Assembly: GCF_051020985.1 (NCBI RefSeq)
Contig: NW_027475150.1
Coordinates: 1,116,001 to 1,180,000, forward strand
Direction of reading: 5' to 3'
Source of the DNA: Nomia melanderi
Lineage: Eukaryota; Arthropoda; Insecta; Hymenoptera; Halictidae
DNA length: 64,000 nt
The notes under the pieces are model-generated. The model saw nothing but the letters and a program-made list of their open reading frames with translations, was not told where the DNA came from and made no database searches. Positions 26,301 through 39,419 of the stretch are shown piece after piece (position 1 is the first letter of the stretch; every line of letters starts with the position of its first letter). A program made the translations under genes and the position numbers.

Positions 26301-28692
26301 AGGGTCAGGGGAATATCCAATATATATCTGGTGATATCTCGGGTGCTATTAGAGATAGCGCAATAAATCAAAGTGCATTGTCTGTAGGAGGCCCTGGCGC
26401 ATGAATCTGTACAGCGGGAACGACCTCGGACCACCAGGGGCCGAGAAAACCGCCGTCTCATGGGGCCGGACACTCAGGGTCAGTGAAAAATAAAATATAT
26501 ATCTGGTGATATCTTGGGTGCTATTAGAGATAGCGCAATAAACCAAAGTGAATTATCTGCAGGAGGCCCTGGCGCATGAATCTGTGCAGCGGGAACGACC
26601 TTGGACCACCAGGGGCCGAGACAACCACCGTCTCATGGGGCCGGACACTCAGGGTCAGGGTAAAATCCAATATATATCTGGTGATATCTCGGGTGCTATT
26701 ACATATAGCGCAATCAATCAAAGTGCATTGTCTGTAGGAGGCCCTGGCGCATGAATCTGTACAGCGGGAACGACCTCGGACCACCAGGGGCCGAGAAAAC
26801 CACCATCTCATGGGGCCGGACACTCAGGGTCAGTGAAAAATCCAATATATATCTGGTGATATCTCGGGTGCTATTACAGATAGCGCCATAATCCAAAGTG
26901 CATTGTCTGTAGGAGGCCCTGGCGCATGAATCTGTGCAGCGGGACCGACCTCGGACCACCAGGGGCCGAGAAAACCACAGTCACATGGGGCCGGACACTC
27001 AGGGTCGGGGGAATATCCAATATATATCTGGTGATATCTCGGGTGCTATTAGAGATAGCGCAATAAATCAAAGTGCATTGTCTGTAGGAGGCCCTGGCGC
27101 ATGAATCTGTACAGCGGGAACGACCTCGGACCACCAGGGGCCGAGAAAACCGCCGTCTCATGGGGCCGGACACTCAGGGTCAGTGAAAAATAAAATATAT
27201 ATCTGGTGATATCTTGGTTGCTATTAGAGATGGCGCAATAAACCAAAGTGAATTATCTGCAGGAGGCCCTGGCGCATGAATCTGTGCAGCGGGAACGACC
27301 TTGGACCACCAGGGGCCGAGACAACCACCGTCTCATGGGGCCGGACACTCAGGGTCAGGGTAAAATCCAATATATATCTGGTGATATCTCGGGTGCTATT
27401 ACAGATAGCGCAATAAATCAAGGTGCATTGTCTGTAGGAGGCCCTGGCGCATGAATCTGTGCAGCGGGAACGACCTCGGACCACCAGGGTCCGAGAAAAT
27501 CACAGTCACATGGAGCCGGACACTCAGGGTCAGGGGAATATCCAATATATATCTGGTGATATCTCGGGTGCTATTAGAGATAGCGCAATAAATCAAAGTG
27601 CATTGTCTGTAGGAGGCCCTGGCGCATGAATCTGTACAGCGGGAACGACCTCGGACCACCAGGGGCCGAGAAAACCGCCGTCTCATGGAGCCGGACACTC
27701 AGGGTCAGTGAAAAATAAAATATATATCTGGTGATATCTTGGGTGCTATTAGAGATAGTGCAATAAACCAAAGTGAATTATCTGCAGGAGGCCCTGGCGC
27801 ATGAATCTGTGCAGCGGGAACGACCTTGGACCACCAGGGGCCGAGACAACCACCGTCTCATGGGGCCGGACACTCAGGGTCAGGGAAAAATCCAATATAT
27901 ATCTGGTGATATCTCGGGTGCTATTACATATAGCGCAATCAATCAAAGTGCATTGTCTGTAGGAGGCCCTGGCGCATGAATCTGTACAGCGGGAACGACC
28001 TCGGACCACCAGGGGCCGAGAAAACCACCGTCTCATGGGGCCGGACACTCAGGGTCAGTGAAAAATCCAATATATATCTGGTGATATCTCGGGTGCTATT
28101 ACAGATAGCGCCATAATCCAAAGTGCATTGTCTGTAGGAGGCCCTGGCGCATGAATCTGTGCAACGGGAACGACCTCGGACCACCAGGGGCCGAGAAAAC
28201 CACAGTCTCATGGGGCCGGACACTCAGGGTCTGGGGAAAATCCAATATATATCTGGTGATATCTCGGGTCCTATTACAGATAGCGAAATAAACCAAAGTG
28301 AATTATCTGCAGGAGGCCCTGGCGCATGAATCTGTGCAGCGGGAACGACCTCGGTCCACCAGGGGCCGAGAAAACCACCGTCTCATGGGGCTGGACACTC
28401 AGGGTGAGGGAAATATCCAATATATATCTGGTGATATCTCGGGTGCTATTAGAGATAGCGCAATAAACCAAGTGAGTTATCTGCAGGAGGCCCTGGCGCC
28501 TGAATCTGTGCAGCGGGAACGACCTCGGACCACCAGGGGCCGAAAAAACCACATTCTCATGGGGCCGGACACACAGGGTCAGGGGAAAATCCAATATATA
28601 TCTGGTGATATCTCGGGTGCTATTAGAGATAGCGCAATTAACCAAAGTGAATTATCTGCAGGAGGCCCTGGCGCATGCATCTGTGCAGCGGG
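20400..28692. repeat. Core-A-only array with several interleaved long repeats
   Basis: I found no B cores here. Three repeat relations overlap. The stretch 21101-22274 recurs at 25300-26473 (offset 4199 bp). About 22850-23630 recurs at 24250-25030 (offset 1400 bp, with one 1-bp insertion CGGGGAACG near 22918). Within 26.2-28.2 kb, monomers with GAAAAATAAAATATAT followed by CCTTGGACC recur at 700 and 1225 bp. Common marks are GGGGAATATCC, TCCGAGAAAATCACAG, ACATATAGCGCAATCAATC and CTCAGGGTCTGGGG. The 174-bp variant ACCAAGTGAGTTATC appears at 21294, 22343, 25493 and 28468. Confidence 0.85.
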
Positions 28693-31600
28693 AAAGACCT
28701 CGGACCACCAGGGGCCGAGAAAACCACCGGCTCATGGGGCCGGACACTCTGGGTCAGGGAAAAATCCAATATATATGTGGTGATATCCCGGGTGCTATTA
28801 CAGATAGCGCCATAAATCAAGGTGCATTGTCTGTAGGAGGCCCTGGCGCATGAATCTGTGCAGCGGGAACGACCTCGGACCACCAGGGTCCGAGAAAATC
28901 ACAGTCTCATGGAGCCGTACACTCAGGGTCAGGGGAATATCCAATATATATCTGGTGATATCTCGGGTGCTATTAGAGATAGCGCAATAAATCAAAGTGC
29001 ATTGTCTGTAGGAGGCCCTGGCGCATGAATCTGTACAGCGGGAACGACCTCGGACCACCAGGGGCCGAGAAAACCGCCGTCTCATGGGACCGGACACTCA
29101 GGGTCAGTGAAAAATAAAATATATATCTGGTGATATCTTGGGTGCTATTAGAGATAGCGCAATAAACCAAAGTGAATTATCTGCAGGAGGCCCTGGCGCA
29201 TGAATCTGTGAAGCGGGAACGACCTTGGACCACCAGGGGCCGGGACAACCACCGTCTCATGGGGCCGGACACTCAGGGTCAGGGAAAAATCCAATATATA
29301 TCTGGTGATATCTCGGGTGCTATTACATATAGCGCAATCAATCAAAGTGCATTGTCTGTAGGAGGCCCTGGCGCATGAATCTGTGCAGCGGGAACGTCCT
29401 CGGACCACCAGGGGCCGAGAAAACTACAGTCTCATGGGGCCGGACACTCAGGGTCTGGGGAAAATCCAATATATATCTGGTGATATCTCGGGTCCTATTA
29501 CAGATAGCGAAATAAACCAAAGTGAATTATCTGCAGGAGGCCCTGGCGCATGAATCTGTGCAGCGGGAACGACCTCGGTCCACCAGGGGCCGAGAAAACC
29601 ACCGTCTCATGGGGCTGGACACTCAGGGTGAGGGAAAAATCCAATATATATGTGGTGATATCCCGGGTGCTATTACAGATAGCGCCATAAATCAAGGTGC
29701 ATTGTCTGTAGGAGGCCCTGGCGCATGAATCTGTGCAGCGGGAACGACCTCGGACCACCAGGGTCCGAGAAAATCACAGTCTCATGGAGCCGTACACTCA
29801 GGGTCAGGGGAATATCCAATATATATCTGGTGATATCTCGGGTGCTATTAGAGATAGCGCAATAAATCAAAGTGCATTGTCTGTAGGAGGCCCTGGCGCA
29901 TGAATCTGTACAGCGGGAACGACCTCGGACCACCAGGGGCCGAGAAAACCGCCGTCTCATGGGACCGGACACTCAGGGTCAGTGAAAAATAAAATATATA
30001 TCTGTTGATATCTTGGGTGCTATTAGAGATAGCGCAATAAACCAAAGTGAATTATCTGCAGGAGGCCCTGGCGCATGAATCTGTGAAGCGGGAACGACCT
30101 TGGACCACCAGGGGCCGGGACAACCACCGTCTCATGGGGCCGGACACTCAGGGTCAGGGAAAAATCCAATATATATCTGGTGATATCTCGGGTGCTATTA
30201 CATATAGCGCAATCAATCAAAGTGCATTGTCTGTAGGAGGCCCTGGCGCATGAATCTGTGCAGCGGGAACGTCCTCGGACCACCAGGGGCCGAGAAAACT
30301 ACAGTCTCATGGGGCCGGACACTCAGGGTCTGGGGAAAATCCAATATATATCTGGTGATATCTCGGGTCCTATTACAGATAGCGAAATAAACCAAAGTGA
30401 ATTATCTGCAGGAGGCCCTGGCGCATGAATCTGTGCAGCGGGAACGACCTCGGTCCACCAGGGGCCGAGAAAACCACCGTCTCATGGGGCTGGACACTCA
30501 GGGTGAGGGAAATATCCAATATATATCTGGTGATATCTCGGGTGCTATTACAGATAGCGCAATAAATCAAAGTGCATTGTCTGTAGGAGGCCCTGGCGCA
30601 TGAATCTGTGCAGCGGGAACGACCTCGGACCACCAGGGGCCGAGAAAACCAGTCTCATGGGGCCTGACACTCAGGGTCAGGGTAAAATCCAATATATATC
30701 TGGTGATATCTCGGGTGCTATTACATATAGCGCAATCAATCAAAGTGCATTGTCTGTAGGAGGCCCTGGCGCATGAATCTGTACAGCGGGAACGACCTCG
30801 GACCACCAGGGGCCGAGAAAACCGCCGTCTCATGGGACCGGACACTCAGGGTCAGTGAAAAATAAAATATATATCTGGTGATATCTTGGGTGCTATTAGA
30901 GATAGCGCAATAAACCAAAGTGAATTATCTGCAGGAGGCCCTGGCGCATGAATCTGTGCAGCGGGAACGACCTTGGACCACCAGGGGCCGGGACAACCAC
31001 CGTCTCATGGGGCCGGACACTCAGGGTCAGGGAAAAATCCAATATATATCTGGTGATATCTCGGGTGCTATTACATATAGCGCAATCAATCAAAGTGCAT
31101 TGTCTGTAGGAGGCCCTGGCGCATGAATCTGTGCAGCGGGAACGTCCTCGGACCACCAGGGGCCGAGAAAACTACAGTCTCATGGGGCCGGACACTCAGG
31201 GTCTGGGGAAAATCCAATATATATCTGGTGATATCTCGGGTCCTATTACAGATAGCGAAATAAACCAAAGTGAATTATCTGCAGGAGGCCCTGGCGCATG
31301 AATCTGTGCAGCGGGAACGACCTCGGTCCACCAGGGGCCGAGAAAACCACCGTCTCATGGGGCTGGACACTCAGGGTGAGGGAAATATCCAATATATATC
31401 TGGTGATATCTCGGGTGCTATTACAGATAGCGCAATAAATCAAAGTGCATTGTCTGTAGGAGGCCCTGGCGCATGAATCTGTGCAGCGGGAACGACCTCG
31501 GACCACCAGGGGCCGAGAAAACCGCCGTCTCATGGGACCGGACACTCAGGGTCAGTGAAAAATAAAATATATATCTGGTGATATCTTGGGTGCTATTAGA

Positions 31601-32366
31601 GATAGCGCAATAAACCAAAGTGAATTATCTGCAGGAGGCCCTGGCGCATGAATCTGTGCAGCGGGAACGACCTTGGACCACCAGGGGCCGGGACAACCAC
31701 CGTCTCATGGGGCCGGACACTCAGGGTCAGGGAAAAATCCAATATATATCTGGTGATATCTCGGGTGCTATTACATATAGCGCAATCAATCAAAGTGCAT
31801 TGTCTGTAGGAGGCCCTGGCGCATGAATCTGTGCAGCGGGAACGTCCTCGGACCACCAGGGGCCGAGAAAACTACAGTCTCATGGGGCCGGACACTCAGG
31901 GTCTGGGGAAAATCCAATATATATCTGGTGATATCTCGGGTCCTATTACAGATAGCGAAATAAACCAAAGTGAATTATCTGCAGGAGGCCCTGGCGCATG
32001 AATCTGTGCAGCGGGAACGACCTCGGTCCACCAGGGGCCGAGAAAACCACCGTCTCATGGGGCTGGACACTCAGGGTGAGGGAAATATCCAATATATATC
32101 TGGTGATATCTCGGGTGCTATTACAGATAGCGCAATAAATCAAAGTGCATTGTCTGTAGGAGGCCCTGGCGCATGAATCTGTGCAGCGGGAACGACCTCG
32201 GACCACCAGGGGCCGAGAAAACCAGTCTCATGGGGCCTGACACTCAGGGTCAGGGTAAAATCCAATATATATCTGGTGATATCTCGGGTGCTATTACATA
32301 TAGCGCAATCAATCAAAGTGCATTGTCTGTAGGAGGCCCTGGCGCATGAATCTGTACAGCGGGAAC
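28693..32366. repeat. 4/5-mer HOR of monomer types B-C-D-E-F-G in changing order
   Basis: About 21 monomers fall into types I label by their marks: b = TCCGAGAAAATCACAG with GCCGTACAC; c = ACCGCCGTC with GAAAAATAAAATAT; d = CCTTGGACC with GCCGGGACAACC; e = AACTACAGTC with GTCTGGGG; f = CTCGGTCCACC with GGCTGGAC and GTGAGGG; g = AACCAGTCTC, 3 bp short. After a leading GGCTCATGG monomer the order is b c d e, f' b c d e, f g c d e, f c d e, f g. Unit lengths are 875, 873 and 700 bp. The c-d-e core is fixed and the connecting monomers vary. The labels are local and not published names. Confidence 0.9.
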
Positions 32367-35300
32367 GACCTCGGACCACCAGGGGCCGAGAAAACCACCG
32401 TCTCATGGGGCCGGACACTCAGGGTCAGTGAAAAATCCAATATATATCTGGCGATATCTCGGGTGCTATTACAGATAGCGCCATAAACCAAAGTGAATTA
32501 TCTGCAGGAGGCCCTGGCGCATGAACCTGTGCAGCGGGAACGACCTCGGACCACCAGGGGCCGAGACAACCACCGTCTCATGGGGCGGGGCACTCAGGGT
32601 CAGGGTAAAATCCAATATATATCTGGTGATATCTCGGGTGCTATTACATATAGCGCAATAAATCAAAGTGCATTGTCTGTAGGAGGCCCTGGCGCATGAA
32701 TCTGTGCAACGGGAACGACGTCGGACCACCAGGGGCCGAGAAAACCACCGGCTCATGGGGCCGGACACTCAGGGTCAGGGAAAAATCCAATATATATCTG
32801 GTGATATCTCGGGTGCTATTAGAGATAGCGCAATAAACGAAAGTGAATTATCTGCAGGAGGCCCTGGCGCATGAATCTGCGCAGCGGGAACGACCTCGGA
32901 CCACCAGGGGCCGCGAAAACCACCGTCTCATGGGGACGGACACTCAGGGTCAGGGAAAAATCCAATATGTATCTGGTGATATCTCTGGTGCTATTAGAGA
33001 TAGCGCAATAAAGCAAGTGAGTCATCTGCAGGAGGCCCTGGCGCCTGAATCTGTGCAGCGGGAACGACCTCGGACCACCAGGGGCCGCGAAAACCACCGT
33101 CTCATGGGGCCGGACACTCAGGGTCAGGGAAAAATCCAATATATATCTGGTGATATCTCGGGTGCTATTAAAGATAGCGCAATAAACCAAAGTGAATTAT
33201 CTGCAGGAGGCCCTGGCGCATGCATCCGTGCAGCGGGAACGACCTCGGACCACCAGGGGCCGAGAAAACCACCGGCTCATGGGGCCGGACACTCTGGGTC
33301 AGGGAAAAATCCAATATATATGTGGTGATATCCCGGGTGCTATTACAGATAGCGCAATAAATCAAGGTGCATTGTCTGTAGGAGGCCCTGGCGCATGAAT
33401 CTGTGCAGCGGGAACGACCTCGGACCACCAGGGGCCGAGAAAACTACAGTCTCATGGGGCCGGACACTCAGGGTCTGGGGAAAATCCAATATATATCTGG
33501 TGATATCTCGGGTCCTATTACAGATAGCGAAATAAACCAAAGTGAATTATCTGCAGGAGGCCCTGGCGCATGAATCTGTGCAGCGGGAACGACCTCGGTC
33601 CACCAGGGCCCGAGAAAACCACCGTCTCATGGGGCTGGACACTCAGGGTGAGGGAAATATCCAATATATATCTGGTGATATCTCGGGTGCTATTACAGAT
33701 AGCGCAATAAATCAAAGTGCATTGTCTGTAGGAGGCCCTGGCGCATGAATCTGTGCAGCGGGAACGACCTCGGACCACCAGGGGCCGAGAAAACCAGTCT
33801 CATGGGGCCGGACACTCAGGGTCAGGGGAAAATCCAATATATATCTGGTGATATCTCGGGTGCTATTACAGATAGCGCCATAAACCAAAGTGCATTGTCT
33901 GTAGGAGGCCCTGGCGCATGAATCTGTGCAGCGGGAACGACCTCGGACCACCAGGGGCCGAGAAAACCACCGGCTCATGGGGCCGGACACTCTGGGTCAG
34001 GGAAAAATAAAATATATATGTGGTGATATCCCGGGTGCTATTACAGATAGCGCAATAAATCAAGGTGGATTGTCTGTAGGAGACCCTGGCGCATGAATCT
34101 GTGCAGCGGGAACGACCTCGGACCACCAGGGGCCGAGAAAACCACAGTCTCATGGGGCCGGACACTCACGGTCAGGGGAAAATCCAATATATATCTGGTG
34201 ATATCTCGGGTGCTATTAGAGATAGCGCAATAAACGAAAGTGAATTATCTGCAGGAGGCCCTGGCGCATGAATCTGTGCAGCGGGAACGACCTCGAACCA
34301 CCAGGGGCCGCGAAAACCACCGTCTCATGGGGCCGGACACTCAGGGTCAGGGAAAAATCCAATATATATCTGGTGATATCTCTGGTGCTATTAGAGATAG
34401 CGCAATAAACCAAGTGAGTTATCTGCAGGAGGCCCTGGCGCCTGAATCTGTGCAGCGGGAACGACCTCGGACCACCAGGGGCCGAAAAAACCACATTCTC
34501 ATGGGGCCGGACACTCAGGGTCAGGGGAAAATCCAATATATATCTGGTGATATCTCGGGTGCTATTAGAGATAGCGCAATAAACCAAAGTAAATTATCTG
34601 CAGGAGGCCCTGGCGCATGAATCTGTGCAGCGGGAACGTCCTCGGACCTCCAGGGGCCGAGACAACCACCGTCTCATGGGGCCGGACACTCAGGGTCAGG
34701 GTAAAATCCAATATATATCTGGTGATATCTCTGGTGCTATTACAGATAGCGCAATCAATCAAAGTGCATTGTCTGTAGGAGGCCCAAGCGCATGAATCTG
34801 TGCAGCGGGAACGACATCGGACCACCAGGGGCCGAGAGAACCACAGTCTCATGGGGCCGGACACTCAGGGTCTGGGGAAAATCCAATATATATCTGGTGA
34901 TATCTCTGGTGCTATTACAGATAGCGCAATAAATCAAAGTGCATTGTCTGTAGGAGGCCCTGGCGCATGAATCTGTGCAGCGGGAACGACCTCGGACCAC
35001 CAGGGGCCGAGAAAACCACCGTCTCATGCGGCCGGACACTCAGGGTCAGGGAAAAATCCAATATATATCTGCTGATATCTCGGGTGCTATTAGAGATAGC
35101 GCAATAAACCAACGTGAATTATCTGCAGGAGGCCCTGGCGCATGCATCTGTGCAGCGGGAACGACCTCGGACCACCAGGGGCCGAGAAAACCACCGGCTC
35201 ATGGGGCCGGACACTCAGGGTCAGGGAAAAATCCAATATATATGTGGTGATATCCCGGGTGCTATTACAGATAGCGCAATAAATCAAGGTGCATTGTCTG

Positions 35301-38300
35301 TAGGAGGCCCTGGCGCATGAATCTGGTCAGCGGGAACGACCTCGGACCACCAGGGGCCGAGAAAACTACAGTCTCATGGGGCCGGACACTCAGGGTCTGG
35401 GGAAAATCTAATATATATCTGGTGATATCTCGGGTGCTATTACAGATAGCGAAATAAACCAAAGTGAATTATCTGCAGGAGGCCCTGGCGCATGAATCTG
35501 TGCAGCGGGAACGACCTCGGTCCACCAGGGCCCGAGAAAACCACCGTCTCATGGGGCCTGACACTCAGGGTCAGAGAAAAATCCAGTATATATCTGGTGA
35601 TATCTCGGGTGCTATTACAGATAGCGCAATAAATCAAAGTGTATTGTCTGTAGGATGCCCTGGCGCATGAATCTGTGCAGCGGGAACGACCTCGGACTAC
35701 CAGGGGCCGAGATAACCACAGTCTCATGGGGCCGGACACTCAGGGTCAGGGGAAATTCCAATATATATCTGGTGATATCTCGGGTGCTATTAGAGATAGC
35801 GCAATAAACCAAAGTGAATTATCTGCAGGAGGCCCTGGCGCATGAATCTGTGCAGCGGGAACGACCTCGGACCACCAGGGGCCGAGACAACCACCGTCTC
35901 ATGGGGCCGGACACTCAGGGTCAGGGTAAAATCCAATATATATCTGGTGATATCTCGGGTGCTATTACAGATAGCGCAATAAATCAAAGTGAATTGTCTG
36001 TAGGAGGCCCTGGCGCATGAATCTGTGCAGCGTGAACGACCTCGGACCACCAGGGGCCGAGAAAACGACCGTCTCATGGGGCCGGACACTCAGGGACAGG
36101 GTAAAATCGAATATATATCTGGTGATATCTCGGGTGCTATTACAGATAGCGCAATAAATCAAAGTGAATTGTCTGTAGGAGACCCTGGCGCATGAATCTG
36201 TGCAGCGGGAACGACCTCGGACCACCAGCGGCCGAGAAAACGAGCGTCTCATGGGGCCGGACACTCAGGGTCAGGGGAAAATCCAGTATATATCTGGTGA
36301 TATCACGGGTGCTATTACAGATAGCGCAATAAATCAAAGTGCGTTGTCTGTAGGAGGCCCTGGCGCATGAATCTGTGCAGCGGGCACGACCTCGGACCAC
36401 CAGGGGCCGAGAAAACCACCGTCCAGAGGGGCCGAACACTTAGGGTCAGTGAAAAATCCTATATATATCTGGTGATATCACGGGTGCTATTACAGATAGC
36501 GCAATAAATCAAAGTGAATTATCTGCAGGAGGCCCTGGCGCATGAATCTGTGCAACGGGGACGACCTCGGAAGACCAGGGGCCGAGAAAACCACAGTCTC
36601 ATGCGGCCGGACACTCAGGGTCAGGGAAAAATCCAATATATATCTGGTGATATCTTGGGTGCTATTAGAGATAGCGCAATAAACCAAAGTGAATTATCTG
36701 CAGGAGGCCCTGGCGCATGAATCTGTGCAACGGGAACGACCTGGGATCACCAGGGACCGAGAAAATCACAGTCTCATGGGGCCGGACACTCAGGGTCAGG
36801 GGAAAATCCAATATATATCTGGTGATATCTCGGGTGCTATTAGAGATAGCGCAATAAACCAAAGTGCATTGCCTGTAGGAGGCCCTGCCGGATGAATCTG
36901 TGCAGCCGGAACGACCTCGGACCACCAGGGGCCGAGAAAACCACCGTCCCGAGGGGCCGGACTCTTAGGGTCAGTGAAAAATCCAATATATATCTGGTGA
37001 TATCTCGGGTGCTATTACAGATAGCGCAATAAATCAAAGTGCTTTGTCTGTAGGAGCCCCTGGCGCATGAATCTGTGCAGCAGGAACAACCTCGGAACAC
37101 CAGGGGCCGAGAAAACCACAGTCCCATGGGGCCGGACACTCAGGGTCAGGGGAAAATCCAGTATATAACTGGTGATATCTCGGGTGCTATTAGAGATAGC
37201 GCAATAAACCAAAGTGCACTGTCTGTAGGAGGCCCTGGCGCATGAATCTGTGAAGCGGGAACGACCTCGGACCACCAGGGGCCGAGATAACCACCGTCTC
37301 ATGGGGCCGGACACTCAGGGTCAGGGGAAAATCCAATATATATCTGGTGATATCTCGGGTGCTATTAGAGATAGCGCAATAAACCAAAGAGAATTATCTG
37401 CAGGAGCCCCTGGCACATGAATCTGTTCAGCGGGAACGTCCTCGGACCACCAGGGGCCGAAAAAACCACAGTCTCATGGGGCCGGACACTCAGTGTCAGG
37501 GGAAAATCCAATATATATCTGGTGATATCTCGGGTGCTATTAGAGATAGCGCAATAAACCAAAGTGAATTATCTGCAGGAGGCCCTGGCGCATGAATCTG
37601 TGCAACGGGAACGACCTCGGACCACCAGGGGCCGAGAAAACCACAGTCTCATGGGGCCGGACACTCAGGGTCAGGGGAAAATCCAATATATATCTGGTGA
37701 TATCTCGGGTGCTATTACAGATAGCGCAATAAATCAAAGTGCATTGTCTGTAGGAGGCCCTGGCGCATGAATCTGTGCAGCGGGAACGACCTCGGACCAC
37801 CAGAGGCCGAGAAAACCACAGTCCCATGGGGCCGGACACTCAGGGTCAGGGGAAAATCCAGTATATAACTGGTGATATCTCGGGCGCTATTAGAGATAGC
37901 GCAATAAACCAAAGTGAATTATCTGCAGGAGACCCTGGCGCATGAATCTGTGCAGCGGGAACGTCCTCGGATCTCCAGGAGCCGAGACAACCACCGTCTC
38001 ATGGGGCCGGACACTCAGGGTCAGGGTAAAATTCAATATATATCTGGTGATATCTCGGGTGCTATTACAGATAGCGCAATAAATCAAAGTGCATTGTCTG
38101 TAGGAGGCCCTGGCGCATGAATCCGTGCAGCGGGAACGACCTCGGACCACCAGGGGCCGAGAAAACCACCGTCTCATGGGGCCTGACACTCAGGGTCAGA
38201 GAAAAATCCAGTATATATCTGGTGATATCTCGGGTGCTATTACAGATAGCGCAATAAATCAAAGTCCATTCTCTGTAGGAGGCCCTGGCGCATGAATCTG

Positions 38301-38709
38301 TGCAGCGGGAACGACCTCGGACTACCAGGGGCCGAGAAAACCACAGTCTCATGGGGCCGGACACTCAGGGTCAGGGGAAAATCCAATATATATCTGGTGA
38401 TATCTCGGGTGCTATTAGAGATAGCGCAATTAACCAAAGTGAATTATCTGCAGGAGGCCCTGGCGCATGAATCTGTGCAACGGGAACGACGTCGGACCAC
38501 CAGGGGCCGAGAAAACCACAGTCTCATGGAGCCGGACACTCAGGGTCAGGGAAAAATCCAATATATATCTGGTGATATCTCGGGTGCTATTACATATAGC
38601 GCAATAAATCTAAGTGCATTGCCTGTAGGAGGCCCTGGCGCATGCATCTGTGCAGCAGGAACGACCTCGGACCACCAGGGGCCGAGAAAACCACCGTCTC
38701 ATGGGGCCG
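32367..38709. repeat. Core-A array with mixed monomer types
   Basis: Ordinary core-A monomers, with class-1 and class-2 tails mixed. Types e and f recur near 33423-33640 and 35340-35560. The 174-bp variant ACCAAGTGAGTTATC is at 34411, with a related GCAAGTGAGTCATC at 33014. GCGCAATAAACGAAAG marks monomers near 32830 and 34227 that also carry GCCGCGAAAACC, as at 22685. The 172-bp form AACCAGTCTC is at about 33795. GTCCAGAGGGGCC and GTCCCGAGGGGCC near 36422 and 36944 foreshadow the GTCCCG monomers of 53-54 kb. No clear HOR longer than two units was seen. Confidence 0.85.
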
Positions 38710-39140
38710 GACGATCAGGGTCAGGAAAAATCCAATATATAACTGGTGATATCTCGGGGGCTATTAGAGATAGCGCAATAAACCAAAGTGAATTACCTGC
38801 AGGAGGCCCTGGCGCATGCATCTGTGCAGCGGGAACGACCACGGACCACCAGGGGCCGAGAAAACCACCGTCTCATGGGGCCGGACACTCAGGGTCAGGG
38901 TAAAATCCAATATATATCTGGTGATATCTCAGGTGCTATTACAGATAGCCCAATACATCAAAGTGGATTGTCTGTAGGAGGCCCAGGCGCATGAATCTGT
39001 GCAGCGGGAACGACCTCGGACCACCCGGGGCCGAGAAAACCACCGTCACATGGGGCCGGACACTCAGGGTCAGGGGAAAATCCAATATATTTCTGGTGAT
39101 ATCTCGGGTGCTTTTAGGGATAGCGCAATAAACCAAAGTG
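38710..39140. repeat. ACCCGGGG cassette, copy 3 of 3
   Basis: GACGATCAGGGTCAGGAAAA, CAATATATAACTGG, GATAGCCCAATACATCAAAG, GGCCCAGGCGCATG, ACCCGGGG, GTCACATGG and CAATATATTTCTGG occur in the same order as at 9847-10280, at an offset of 28,863 bp. The following monomers with GCTTTTAGGGATAGC and CATGAGGCCGG (39110-39420) also belong to the 1-20 kb repertoire. An island of that repertoire is thus embedded in an array of a different local type. Confidence 0.82.
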
Positions 39141-39419
39141 ATTTATCTGCAGGATGCCCTGGCGCATGAATCTGGGCAGCGGGAACGACCTCGGACCACC
39201 AGGGGCCGAGAAAACCACAGTCTCATGAGGCCGGACACTCAGGGTCAGGGGAAAATCCAATATATATCTGGTGATATCTCGGGTGCTTTTAGGGATAGCG
39301 CAATAAACCAAAGTGATTTATCTGCAGGAGGCCCTGGCGCATGAATCTGGGCAGCGGGAACGACCTCGGACCACCAGATGCCGAGAAAACCACAGTCTCA
39401 TGAGGCCGGACACTCAGGG

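Noticed and set aside
21161..34620. Open frames of 126-161 codons at 21161, 25324, 28298, 32843 and 34240
   Set aside because: They all arise where the 174-bp variant (58 codons exactly) keeps the frame across a monomer boundary. Variant lengths of 172, 174 and 176 bp are tolerated, so there is no sign of frame conservation.
38292..38903. Longest open frame in the window, 203 codons on the + strand
   Set aside because: It is translated satellite. It stays open because one monomer is 174 bp (GTCAGGAAAA near 38710) and GCATGCATC replaces the stop-bearing GCATGAATC. Its protein is the repeat read in successive frames, with no domain.
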